Assembly: GCF_949987535.1 (NCBI RefSeq)
Contig: NC_080082.1
Span: 44,517,874 to 44,581,873, forward strand
Length of the DNA stretch: 64,000 nucleotides
Origin: Balaenoptera acutorostrata
Lineage: Eukaryota; Chordata; Mammalia; Artiodactyla; Balaenopteridae
Direction of reading: 5' to 3'
Both the position numbers and the translations under genes were made by a program. This document shows, one piece after another, positions 23,701 through 34,880 of this stretch (position 1 is the stretch's first letter; every line of letters begins with the position of its first letter). The notes below the pieces were generated by a model. The model saw nothing but the letters and a program-made list of their open reading frames with translations. It did no database searches and was not told the DNA's origin.

Positions 23701-24550
23701 CAAGATTCTTTTTGACCCAGCTCCCAGAGAAATGGAAATAAGAACACAAATAAACAAATGGGACCTAATGAAACTTAAAAGCTTTTGCACAGCAAAGGAA
23801 ACCGTAAACAAGACCAAAAGACAACCCTCAGAATGGGAGAAAATATTTGCAAATGAAGCAACTGACAAAGGATTAATCTCCAAGATTTACAAGCAGCTCA
23901 TGCAGCTCAATATCAAAAAAACGAACAACCCAATCCAAAAATGGGCAGAAGATCTAAATAGACATTTCTCCAAAGAAGATATACAGATGGCCTACAGACA
24001 CATGAAAGAATGCTCAACATCATTAATCATTAGAGAAATGCAAATCAAAACTACAATGAGATATCATCTCACACCGGTCAGAATGGCCATCATCAAAAAA
24101 TCTAGAAACAATAAATGCTGGAGAGGGTGTGGAGGAAAGGGAACCCTCTTGCACTGTTGGTGGGAATGTAAATTGATACAGCCACTATGGAGAACAGTAT
24201 GGAGGTTCCTTAAAAAACTAAAAATAGAACTACCATACGACCCAGCAATCCCACTACTGGGCATATACCCTGAGAAAACCATAGGTCAAAAAGAGTCATG
24301 TACCAAAATGTTCATTGCAGCTCTATTTACAATAGCCAGGACATGGAAGCAACCTAAATGTCCATCGACAGATGAATGGATGAAGAAGATGTGGCACATA
24401 TATACAATGGAATATTACTCAGCCATAAAAAGAAATGAAATGGAGGTATTTGTAATGAGGTGGATGGAGTTAGAGTCTGTCATACAGAGTGAAGTAAGTC
24501 AGAAAGAGAAAAACAAATACAGTATGCTAACACATATATACGGAATCTAA
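20732..24550 (+). pseudogene. L1-E ORF2 (endonuclease/reverse transcriptase, 1272 codons), three nonsense codons
   Basis: Encodes the L1 retrotransposition enzyme: nicks target DNA and copies L1 RNA onto it. ATG 20732 is chosen because it matches MGIGTY in L1-C and L1-D. Endonuclease, residues about 1-240: GDFN with Asp144, SDHN with Asp228-His229. Reverse transcriptase, about 450-780: [26 protein letters not shown], and palm FADD at 699-702. C-terminal cysteine-rich segment with C1129, C1133, H1141, C1146. Breaks: codon 6 TAA (20747-20749; TAC in L1-C), codon 570 TAA (22439-22441, from CAA), codon 660 TGA (22709-22711, from TGC). No frameshift was found. Length matches the family norm of about 1275. 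Confidence 0.93.
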
Positions 24551-24962
24551 GGGGAAAAAAAAAAAAAGGCCATGAAGAACCTAGTGGCAAGACGGGAATA
24601 AAGACACAGACCTACTAGAGAATGGACTTGAGGATATGGGGAGGGGGTGGGGTGAGATGTGACAGGGTAAGAGAGTGTCATGGACATATATACACTACCA
24701 AATGTAAAATAGATAACTAGTGGGAAGCAGCCGCACAGCACAGGGAGATCAGCTCGGTGCTTTGTGACCACCTAGAGGGGTGGGATGGGGAGGGTGGGAG
24801 GGAGGGAGATGCAAGAGGGAAGAGAAATGGGAACATATTGTATATGTATAACTGATTCACTTTGTTATAAAGCAGAAGCTAACACACTATTGTAAGGCAA
24901 TTATACTTCAATAAAGATGTTTAAAAAAATTAAAAAAATAAAAAAAAATTAAATACAAAGAA

Positions 24963-25244
24963 AACATATTAAAAGCAGCAAGGGAAAAACAACAAATAAC
25001 ACACAAGGGAATCCCCATAAGGTTAACAGCTGATCTTTCAGCAGAAACTCTGCAATCCAGAAGAGAGTGGCAGGACATATTTAAAGTGATGAAGGAGAAA
25101 AACCTACAACCAAGATTACTCTACCCAGCAAGGATCTCATTCAGATTTGATGGAGAAATTAAAACCTTTACAGACAAGCAAAAGCTGAGAGTGTTCAGCA
25201 CCACCATACCAGCTTTACAACAAATGCTAAAGGAACTTCTCTAG
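24963..25244 (+). pseudogene. L1-C ORF1, C-terminal part
   Basis: Continuation of the ORF1 split at 17529: NILKAAREKQQITHKGIPIRLTADL..., then LYPARISFRFDGE and QQMLKELL with TAG at 25242. It is open in frame, so the only visible lesions in L1-C ORF1 are the 1-bp deletion near 16950 and the 7.4-kb insertion. Confidence 0.85.
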
Positions 25245-25302
25245 GCAAGAAACACAAGAGAAGGAAAACACTTATAATAACAAACGCAAAACATTTAAGA
25301 AA

Positions 25303-28300
25303 ATGGGAATAGGAACATACATATCGATAATTACCTTAAATGTAAATGGATTAAATGCTCCCACCAAAAGACACATATTGGCTGAATGGATACAAAAAGA
25401 AGGCCTTATATATGCTGTCTACAAGAGACCCACTTCAGACCTAGGGATACATACAGACTGAAAGTGAGGGGATGGAAAAAGATATTCCATGCAAATGGAA
25501 ATGAAAAGAAAGCTGGAGTACCAATTCTCATATCGGACAAAATAGACTTTAAAATAAAAACTATTACAACAGACAAAGAAAGACACTATATAATGATCAA
25601 GGGATCAATTCAAGAAGAAGATATAACAATTGTAAATATTTATGCACCCAACATAGAAGCACCTCAATACATAAGGCAAATACTAACAGCCATAAAAGGG
25701 GAAATCGACAGTAACACAATCATAGTAGGGGACTTTAACACCCCACTTTCACCAATGGACAGATCATCCAAAATGAAAATAAATAAGGAAACACAAGCTT
25801 TAAATGATACATTAAACAAGATGGACTTAATTGATATCTATAGGACATTCCACCGAAAAACAACAGAATACACATTTTTCTCAAGTGCTCATGGAACATT
25901 CTCCAGGATAGATCATACCTTGGGTCACAAATCAAGCTTTGGTAAATTTTAGAAAATTGAAATCGTATCAAGTATCTTTTCCGACCACAACACTATGAGA
26001 CTAGATATCAATTACAGGAAAAGATCTGTAAAAAATTCAAACACATGGAGGCTAAACAATACCCTACTTAATAACGAAGAAATTACACTGAAGAATACAC
26101 TGAATACACTGAAGAAACCAAAGGGGAAATCAAAAAATAACTACAAACAAATGACAATGGAGACATGACGACCCAAAACCTATGGGATGCAGCAAAAGCA
26201 GTTCTAAGAGGGAAGTTTATAGCAATACAAGCCTACCTCAAGAAACAGGAAACATCTCAAATAAACAACCTAACCTTGCACCTAAAGCAATTAGAGAAAG
26301 AAGAACAAAAAAACCCCAAAGTAAGTAGAAGGATAGAAATCATAAAGATCAGATCAGAAATAAATGAAAAAGAAATGAAGGAAACAATAGCAAAGGTCAA
26401 TAAAACTAAAAGCTGGTTCTTTGAGAAGATAAAAGAAATTGATAAACCATTAGCCAGACTCATCAAGAAAAAAAGGGAGATGACTCAAATCAATAGAATT
26501 AGAAATGAAAAAGGAGAAGTAACAACTGACACTGTAGAAATACAAACGATCATGAGAGATTACTACAAGCAACTCTCTGCCAATAAAATGGACAACCTGG
26601 AAGAAATGGACAAATTCTTAGAAATTCACAACCTGCTGAGACTGAACCAGGAAGAAATAGAAAATATGAACAGACCAGTCACAAGCAATGAAATTGAAAC
26701 TGTGATTAAAAATCTTCCAACAAACAAAAGCCCAGGACCAGATAGCTTCACAGGAGAATTCTATCAAACATTTAGAGAAGAGCTAACACCTATCCTTCTC
26801 AACTCTTCCAAAATATTGCGGAGGGAGGAACACTCCCCAATTCATTCTACGAAGCCACCATCACCCTGATATCAAAACCACACAAAGATGTCACAAAGAA
26901 AGAAAACTACAGGCTAATATCACTGATGAACATAGATGCAAAAATCCTCAACAAAATACTAGCAAACAGAATCCAAGAGCACATTTAAAGGATCATACAC
27001 CATGATCAAGAGGGGTTTATCCCAGGAATGCAAGGATTCTTCAAAATATGCAAATCAATAAACGTAATACACCATAATAACAAATTGAAGGAGAAAAACC
27101 ATATGATCATCTCAATAGATGCAGAGAAAGATTTTGACAAAATTCAACACCGATTTATGATAAAAGCCCTGCAGAAAGTAGGCATAGAGGGAAATTTCCT
27201 CAACATAATAAAGGCCATATATGACAAACCCAAAGCCAACATCATCCTCAATGGTGAAAATCTGAAACCATTTCCACTAAGATCAGGAACAAAACAAGGT
27301 TGCCCACTCTCACCACTATTATTCAACATAGTTTTGGAAGTTTTAGCCACAGCAATCAGAGAAGAAAAAGAAATAAAAGGAATCCAAATCAGAAAAGAAA
27401 AAGTAAAGCTCTCACTGTTTGAAGAGGACATGATACTATACATAGAGAAGCCTAAAGATGCTACCAGAAAACTACTAGGGCTAATCAATGAATTTGGTAA
27501 AGTAGCAGGATACAAAATTAATGCACAGAAATCTCTTGCATTCCTATACACTAATGATGAAAAATCTGAAAGTGAAATTAAGAAATTACTCCCATTTACC
27601 ACTGCAACAAAAAGAATAAAATATTTAGGAATAAACCTACCTAAGAAGAAAAAAGACCTGTATGCAGAAAATTATAAGACACTGATGAAAGAAATTAAAG
27701 ATGATACAAATAGATGGAGAGATATACCATGTTCTTGGAATGGAAGACTCAACATTGTGAGAATGACTCTACTACCCAAAGCAATCTACACATTCAATGC
27801 AATCCCTATCAAACTATCCCTGGCATTTTTCACAGAACTAGAACAAAAGATTTCACAATTTGTATAGAAACACAGAAGACCCCGAATAGCCAAAGCAATC
27901 TTGAGAACGAAAAATGGAGCTGGAGGAATCAGGCTCCCTGACTTCAGACAATACTACAAAGCTACAGTAATCAAGACAGTATTGTACTGGCACAAAAACA
28001 GAAACATAGATCAATGGAACAGGATAGAAAGCCCAGAGATCAACCCACGCACATATGGTCACCTCATCTTTGATCAAGGAGGCAAATATATATAGTGGAG
28101 AAAAGACAGCCTCTTCAATAAGTTGTGCTGGGAAAACTGGACAGGTATATGTAAAAGTATGAAACTAGAACACTCCCTAACACCATACACAAAAATAAAC
28201 TCAAAATGGATTAAAGACCTAAATGTAAAGCCAGACACTATCAAACTCTTAGAGGAAAACATAGGCAGAACACTATGACATAAATCACAGCAAGATCCTT

Positions 28301-29137
28301 TTTGACCCAGCTCCTAGAGAAATGGAAATAAAAACAAAAATAAACAAATGAGACCTAACGAAACTTCAAAGCTTTTGCACAGCAAAGGAAACCATAAAGA
28401 AGACCAAAGGACAACCCTCAGAATGGGAGAAAATATTTGCAAATGAAGCAACTGACAAAGGATTAATCTCCAAAATTTACAAGCAGGTCATGCAGCTCAA
28501 TAACAAAACAACAAAGAACCCAATCCAAAAATGGGCTGAAGATCTAAATAGACATTTCTCCATAGAAGATATACAGATTGCCAACAAGCACATGAAAGAA
28601 TGCTGATCATTAATCATTAGAGAAATGCAAATCAAAACTACAATGAGATATCATCTCACACCGGTCAGAATGGCCATCATCAAAAAATCTAGAAACAATG
28701 AATGCTGGAGAGGGTGTGGAGAAAAAGGAACACTCTTGCACTGTTGGTGGGAATGTAAATTGATACAGCCACTATGGAGAACAGTATGGAGGGTCCTTAA
28801 AAAACTAAAAATAGAACTACCATACGACCCAACAATCCCACTACTGGGCATATACCCTGAGAAAACCATAATTCAAAAAAGGTCATGTACCAAAATGTTC
28901 ATTGCAGCTCTATTTACAGCAGCCAGCACATGGAAGCAACCTAAGTGTCCATCATCAGATGAATGGATAAAGAAGATGTTGCACATATATACAATGGAAT
29001 ATTACTCAGCCATAAAAAGAAACGAAATGGAGTTATTTGTAGTGAGGTGGATGGAGTTAGAGTCTTTCATACAGAGTGAAGTATGTCAGAAAGAGGAAAA
29101 CAAATACAGTATGCTAACACATATATATGGAATCTAA
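25303..29137 (+). pseudogene. L1-C ORF2, multiply broken
   Basis: ATG 25303 ([18 protein letters not shown]). A 1-bp deletion at about 25398 shifts the frame; TAG at about 25950 replaces Lys; an out-of-frame tandem insertion lies at 26085-26116 (shared with L1-D in shorter form). The RT piece 27028-27867 is open for 279 codons, but the palm motif reads F-E-E-D (27418-27429) instead of F-A-D-D, so a catalytic aspartate is lost. TAG at 27865-27867 replaces a Trp codon, as in L1-D. The last readable piece (28625-29137) holds [18 protein letters not shown] and ends HIYGI. It is older or less constrained than L1-E. Confidence 0.9.
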
Positions 29138-29540
29138 GGGGAAAAAAAAGGTCATGAAGAACCTAGTTGCAAGACGGGAATAAAGACACTGACCTACGAG
29201 AGAATGGACTTGAGGATATGGGGAGGGGGAAGGGTTAGCTGTGACAAAGTGAGAGAGTGGCATGGACATATATACCTACCAAACGTAAAATAGATAGCTA
29301 GTGGTAAGCAACCACATAGCACAGGGAGATCAGCTCGGTGCTTTGTGACCACCTAGAGGGGTGAGATATGGAGTGTGGGAGGGAGGTAGATGCAAGAGGG
29401 AAGAGATATGGGAACATATGTATATGTATTCACTTTGTTATAAAGCAGAAACTAACACACCATTGTAAAGCAATTATACTCCAATAAAGATGTTAATAAA
29501 AAAATACACACAAAAACTTCAAAAAAAAAAAGTGAATCTA

Positions 29541-30850
29541 GAAAAAGAATTACATGTTTCAAAAAATTGGATCATAAACTTACATGTAAAATACAAAGCT
29601 ATAAAACTACTAGAAGACTAGAAGACAACATAGGGGAAAATCTAGATGACCTTGGATATGACAATGACTTTTTAGGTACAATACCAAGAGCACAATCCAT
29701 GAAAGAAATACTTGATAATCTAGACTTCATTAAAATTAGAAACTTCTGCTCTGCAAAAGACAGTGTCAAGTGAATAAGAAGACAAGCTACAGACTGGGAG
29801 AAAATATTTGCAAAAGACATATCTGATAAAAGACTTATCCAAAATATGCAAAGTACTCTTAAAGTTCAACAATAAGGAAACAAACAACCCAATTACTAAA
29901 CAGGCAAAGACCTGGACACTTCACCAAAGAATATATATGGATGGCAAATATGCATATGAGAAAATGTTCCACATAATATGTTCTCAGGAAATTACAAATT
30001 AAAACAGCAATGAGATACCTCTACACACCTATTAGAAATGGCTAAAATCCAAAACACTAAGACAAATTCTCATGAGAATGTGAAACAACACTAATTCTTT
30101 GCTGATGGGAATGCAAATTGGTAGAGCCACTTTGATGACAGTTTGGTGGTTTCTTACAAAACTAAACGTACTCTTAATATATGATCCAGCAGTCATGCTA
30201 CTTGGTATTTACCCAATGAGTTTAAAACATATCCACACAAAAAATCTGCACGTGGATGTTTATGTGCTTCTTTTATAATTGCCTAAACTTGGAAGCAACC
30301 CAGATGTCCTTCAGCGAGTGAATGGACAAACAAACTCTGGTACATCCAGACAGTTGAATATTACTCAGTGCTAAAAAAAATGAGCTATCAAGCCATGAAA
30401 AAACACAGAGGAATCTTAAGTGCATATTACTAAGTGAAAGAAGCCAATCTAAAAAGGCGGCATACTGTATGATTCCAACTATATGACATTCTAGAAAATG
30501 CAAAACTATGCAGACAGTTAAAGATCAGTGGTTGCCAGGGGTTCATGGGAAAGGAGGGATAAATAGAGCAGAGAGGATTTGGGGCAGTGAATCTCTCCTG
30601 TATGAGATTATAATGGTAGACACATGGCATTATGCATTTGTCCAAACCCATAGGATGTACAACACCAAGAGTGAAACAATGTAAACTAGGAAGTTTGGGT
30701 GATAATGTAGGTTCATTAATTGTAACAAATGTACCTCTCTTGTGCAAAATGTTGATGGTGGGGGAAGCTAAGTGTATGTAGGGGGCAGAGGGTATATAGG
30801 AAATCTCTGTGCCTTCTGCTCAATTTTGCTATGAAGCCAAAAGTTCATGG
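29541..30850 (+). mobile_element. Ancient L1 (L1-A), ORF2 3' end and 3'UTR, segment 4
   Basis: It continues the reading left at 7451: the piece 29567-29773 (residues like EDNIGENLDDLGYDNDF and ...IKIRNFCSAKDSVK) is typical of the distal ORF2 of older L1M elements. The 3'UTR has the L1MA/MB-like landmarks 'gtggttgccaggggttcatg', 'tccaaacccataggatgtaca', 'ttgggtgataatg' and ends 'ttctgctcaattttgctatg'. Confidence 0.85.
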
Positions 30851-30861
30851 TCTAAAAACCA

Positions 30862-31450
30862 TAATGAAACACCACTACAAGTCCATTAGAATGACCAAAA
30901 TTAAATAGCTATTCAAGAGAATGTGGGTCAATCAGGCCCAATATATTGCTGGAAAGTGTATAACCACTTAGAAAACTGTTTAGCAGTTTCTTAAAATCTA
31001 CATTATGACCAAGCAAATCTATTACCATGTATTTATCCAAAATAAATGAAACTAGGTATCTACAAAAAGCCTTTCACAAGAGTGTTCATAGTAGCTTTAT
31101 TCACAATAACACCAAATTTGAAAAATCTAGGAGACAAAAGACCTGATGAATAAATTGTAATATATTTATACAGTGTAATTGCTTCAACAATTCAGCAATT
31201 ACAAGGAATAAACTACTTATATATGCAAACTAAACCTCAAAAATATGCTGAGCGAAAGAAGCCAGACACACAAAAATATGTGCTGTATGATTTCATTTAT
31301 ATGAAATCAGAGTATAGGCAAAATGGAAGAGGGAATAATTGGGAAGGTGTGTATGGACACATTCTGGGTTGATGTAAATATTCTGTCTTGTGCATATGTC
31401 AAAACTGAATAGTACATTTGACAAGTACATAAATTTTACCTCAGTTTCAA
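30862..31450 (+). mobile_element. Second old L1M 3'-end fragment
   Basis: A separate copy of the distal ORF2 and 3'UTR (aaccataatgaaacaccac, 'tgttcatagtagctttattcac', 'gaaagaagccagacacacaaaa', 'tgtatgatttcatttatatgaa'). It restarts at a position L1-A had already passed, so it is a second insertion in tandem, 5'-truncated. Heavily decayed, no open frame. Confidence 0.78.
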
Positions 31451-32832
31451 AGGGGCATGTTCTCTGGTATTTACCCTTTCCCACCACCACAGATTGACTT
31501 CTGAGACCAGCTACCTTCAGGCATAAGGAATAAGAAAGGGAACTTCAGTGTTTGGATTCTGGACAGAAACAGGCTCTGGGGAACTCTTGTTAAGAATACT
31601 GAGATCCTGACACTGCTCAAGACCAAGAGCGAGGGAAGGGGGCCTGTGTTCTGCCTGAATTCACCTGTCCTCCTGGTGCACAGCAGCCTGCCTGGACCCC
31701 ACAGTGGGGCAGCAAAGGCCAGAGAGGAAAGCCGGGTTTCACAGGGCAGCACCTACATGAAGGAGGGCTGCAGGCAGAATTTTCCCACAATATTTTGCTA
31801 TTGTAGACAGTGAAGCATGCTACTCTAGTTTCACTCTGAGACTCTGAGTTCTTTAGAATGATTGAAAGTTCTGCTTTCAAAATCAATGGGAAAAGTGTCA
31901 TCCTTGATGACTTAAGACTATAATGTAGAGAGAATATGGAGTCATCCATCTTCTCTTTGCGGGAGAAACTGTGTGCACCATAGAGACAGCTGGAGGCCTC
32001 AGTGACAGCTACTCGCCTCCTAAAACTCACCCAAGTGACATGCTGCTTGCCAGCCTGCCACACTTTCAAGCCAGACATGGCAGATTGACAGGGTTCTGCT
32101 GATATGAATCACTTGGCCCACTGAGCTGCCAACACTGGAAAACTGAGGGTTTTACGTAAAATTCTAGATTCCCAGATTCTCCAGAAAAATTAGAGCTACA
32201 GTGAAATATGGAAATATTATAATATGAGTAACTCTGTGCCTGAATCCCCTCATGGCAAACCCCACTGGCACTAAGTGGAAGCTGGTCTTTGGAACAGGGC
32301 TATGCCACCTCCACTTGCCCACAGCCCTTCCCTGGCCCACTTGCCCCCTTTATGAGTTGTCAAACTCCTGGATTAAGGTTTCCTTCAAATTGTAGCCATT
32401 TGACCTTCTTCATTTCCAAGTGCCAGGGAGGAAATTTCCCATTGGCAATAGAGTAACTTTTCATATAGAATTGCAAAAATTAAACCACAGAGCCAATTAT
32501 TGCCTGAATAATTGTGAATAACATTGTGAGAAACACAATGTTTCTGAGTGAATGGGTTGTACCCTTGAGAAATCGCCTGCCCCTCCCTGGGTCTTAATTT
32601 TCTGACCTGTAAGATAAGGAAATGAGCTTCACCATCTTATTGGCTTGTTCCTCTAGGGTTATATATCTAACCTTAACTGCCTTGGCAGAGACAGCCAGCT
32701 CCTCAGCACCTGTGAGGCTGTTGTACAGGCCTGATCTGTTTTTCATCCAATTCAATAAGAAAAATGCATGTTCCTGAAACCCTCCTTCATGGCCACGCTG
32801 GCATGTATATGATCACGCAGAGCAGCCAGCAC
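31451..32832. other. No gene seen; contains copy 1 of a local direct repeat
   Basis: Mixed-composition DNA without recognised gene or family. Positions 31591-31715 resemble 32833-32962. Short open frames here have no domain, no plausible splice context and no start context. Confidence 0.5.
31591..31715 (+). repeat. ~125-bp direct repeat, copy 1
   Basis: taagaatactgaga..., ctgctcaa, ggggcctgtgttct, cctggtgc and cagcctgcctgg occur in the same order and spacing at 32833-32962. It could be an unrecognised interspersed repeat or a local duplication. Confidence 0.75.
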
Positions 32833-32962
32833 TTAAGAATACTGAGTTCCCAACCCTGCTCAAAACTAAGAGTGGAGAGAGGGGCCTGTGTTCTACCTGA
32901 GTGTCTACTGTTCCTCTTGGTGCCCCTCAGCCTGCCTGGGCCCCACCAGGGCAGTGGCAGTG
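32833..32962 (+). repeat. ~125-bp direct repeat, copy 2
   Basis: Second copy of the 31591 repeat, about 1.24 kb downstream, with a few small indels. The flanks on the left side of the two copies do not resemble each other. Confidence 0.75.
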
Positions 32963-32984
32963 ACCCCCAACAACAAGGGCAGAT

Positions 32985-33425
32985 TTAAATATTAAAAACC
33001 CTATTGAGTGTGTGTATGTGTGTAGGTGGTGGTAGGTAGGAGCTCTGTACTTTCTGCTCAATTTGCTTGGAACTTAAAACTACTGTAAAAAGTAAAGCTG
33101 GGACTTCCCTGGTGGCGCAGTGGTTGGGAGTCCTCCTGCCAATGCAGGGGACATGGGTTTGATCCCTGGTCCGGGAGGATCCCACATGCCGCGGAGCAAC
33201 TAAGGCCGTGCGCCACAGCTACTGAGCCTGCGCTCTAGAGCCCGTGCTCCGCAGCGAGAGAGGCCACCGCAGTGAGAGGCCCACGCACTGCAATAAAGAG
33301 TGGCCCCCGCTCGCCGCAACTAGAGAAAGCCCGTGCACATCAACGAAGACCCAAGGCAGCCAAAATAAATAAATAAAAATAAATAAATTTTTAAAAAAGT
33401 AAAGCTTATTTAATAAAATAAAATC
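32985..33425 (+). mobile_element. Short L1M 3'-terminal fragment, split by a SINE
   Basis: The sequence 'gtgtgtaggtggtgg...gagctctgtactttctgctcaatttgcttggaacttaaaactactgtaaaa' matches the extreme 3' end seen at 30790-30850, and continues after the SINE (33101-33393) as 'gcttatttaataaaata'. Confidence 0.65.
33101..33393 (+). mobile_element. CHR-type tRNA-derived SINE, complete
   Basis: A box tggcgcagtgg (33113-33123) and B box ggtttgatccc (33156-33166) are followed by the long CHR body and an (AAAT)n tail. A 13-bp perfect duplication aaaaagtaaagct flanks it (33087-33099 and 33394-33406). This is the best-preserved SINE in the window and the main reason for the cetacean assignment. Confidence 0.95.
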
Positions 33426-33764
33426 ACTTTAAAAACAAAAACAAAGCAAACAAAGAAAAAACTCTATTGAACCTCAACATGAAATTTCCCCAAACTTACT
33501 CATTCATATTCACGTTGCAAGTGAAGTAGAAAAGATTTAACAAATATGTAAAACCTCTTGATGAAAACATCAGGGAAATACTTGTGGATGAGCCAGGGCA
33601 GTCTTGGAAGGTTGATCCTTCCTTCAAATATCATAATATAGAGTTGGCTCACCAAGCAACCTGAACACTTTAAGATGGTCCCATTTGTTGCTAAATTTCG
33701 GTTCATATCAATATAAGATCAAATATGTGACTTTAAATATAGAACGTTGTGGAAGCAATGTATA
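33426..33764. other. No gene or repeat recognised
   Basis: AT-rich unique-looking DNA starting with an A-rich run. Two short minus-strand open frames (33500-33706 and 33708-33902) lack any family signature. Confidence 0.5.
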
Positions 33765-33985
33765 CAACTGACATTTAATTAACAGATTTTGTGTACCAAC
33801 CACTTTATAATGCACACTATCTTCTTTAAACTTTTTAAGGCCCCATTTTACACATGAAGAAAACTGAGGCACAGGAAGGTGAAGCAACCTGTTCAAGATC
33901 ACTTGGCTAGGCTGGGTAAAATCTTAGTAGTGCTGGTTTTCTAAGTCAGAAAGCCCATCTCCAAATCTTATGCTTTGTAGTGCTT
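33765..33985 (+). mobile_element. MIR (tRNA-derived SINE), plus orientation
   Basis: The MIR core is clear: 'ccccattttacacatgaagaaaactgaggcacaggaaggtgaagcaacctgttcaagatcac' in overall order, followed by the 3' portion 'gctggttttctaagtcagaaagcccat'. Confidence 0.85.
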
Positions 33986-34317
33986 TGTGATGTTACATCC
34001 TCCTTCCTCTCACATTGTACAAGAATTAAGAGATTCCTTGAACCTTATTAAATCAACAGACAACCTTTGTGTCCACACGCAGAGGATGACAGCATTCACA
34101 TGCTCCCCTTCTGTGATTCAAGGCATTCACACACATCTGTGTCCCTGATAAGAGTCAGAAACAATTAGAGGGAAGCTAAGAAACTGTGTATTTAGAACAT
34201 GGTGATCCCTCCACCAATTGCCTTCAGGGCTCATGTGTCATGGTTTCCATGAACTCCGTGGACACTTAAGGACTTACATGCACAGAACACTTTTTTCTGT
34301 CTTTTGGAGAGCTCTTG

Positions 34318-34445
34318 ATAAAATAACAATGATGATAACAAGACAAACGCTGAGCATCTACTGTGCGTGGAGCGCTGTGCTATGTCCTTCTCATATGTCA
34401 GTTCTCTTGGCCGCCCTCCCAGATCAGAACTTGTCCCTGCTTGAC
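34318..34445 (+). mobile_element. MIR fragment, plus orientation
   Basis: 'gctgagcatctactgtgcgtgg' followed by 'cgctgtgctatgtccttctcatatg' corresponds to the 5' half of MIR. The 3' half is lost. Confidence 0.7.
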
Positions 34446-34619
34446 CTGGGTTGCAAATGACAAATTCATAGCCAAGAACCCATGGGTCTGATGGAGAACT
34501 CTGGTCCTGGGGCAGGACACCAGAGGACTGGTGTAAGTTCCCCTCACTCTCTAGAAGAAAACCAACAACACCATTCTGGGCAATTGAAACCAGAGATGTG
34601 ACCCCTGAAAGCATTAGTC

Positions 34620-34880
34620 CACTTGCATCCTCGGTGGTACCCTCTGCTCACAATGCCCTCCTTCCCCACAACCTCACCTCTCCCCTGCCTGTGAAACTGT
34701 TTAGTCTCCAAAGACCAGCTCCAACTACCCCTCCTCAGTGATGCGCTATAACCTCCTCTAACAGATGAGGGTCTCCTCTCTGGGCCCCACTGCTCCTTAG
34801 AGGTGTGTCCCACCCAGCAAGAACCACAGGCTGTCCAGCATCTGTTGATGGTTTTATCTCCCCTAAAGCTGGGAACTCAT
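34620..34880 (+). mobile_element. Probable L2 fragment
   Basis: Pyrimidine-rich sequence with L2-like order: 'ctgctcacaatgccctccttcccc', 'gtctccaaagaccagctcc', 'cctcctcagtgatg', 'gctgggaactcattctg'. Divergence is high; assignment is tentative. Confidence 0.45.

Larger units (their letters stand above)
17530..24944 (+). mobile_element. L1-E: youngest full-length L1, nested in L1-C
   Basis: A complete 7.4-kb L1: a 2.25-kb 5'UTR (17530-19779) with a tandemly duplicated promoter unit, ORF1 (19780-20673), ORF2 (20732-24550), a 3'UTR with the usual G-rich block (24640-24660, 24780-24810), AATAAAG at about 24910 and an A-rich tail. Target duplications of about 18 bp flank it (17512-17529, 24945-24962). 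Both ORFs keep their frame end to end and are disabled by four single-base nonsense codons, so this insertion is recent relative to every other L1 here. Confidence 0.97.
24945..29527 (+). mobile_element. L1-C part 3: rest of ORF1, ORF2, 3'UTR and tail
   Basis: It resumes at the right copy of the L1-E target duplication. It contains the end of ORF1 (to TAG 25242-25244), ORF2 (25303-29137), the 3'UTR, AATAAAG near 29483 and an A-rich tail ending at about 29527, then the target duplication aaaagtgaatcta and L1-A sequence. Confidence 0.93.

Noticed and set aside
33101..33180. tRNA gene suggested by A and B boxes
   Set aside because: The boxes belong to the CHR SINE head; there is no acceptor stem pairing or anticodon arm, and a SINE body and tail follow.
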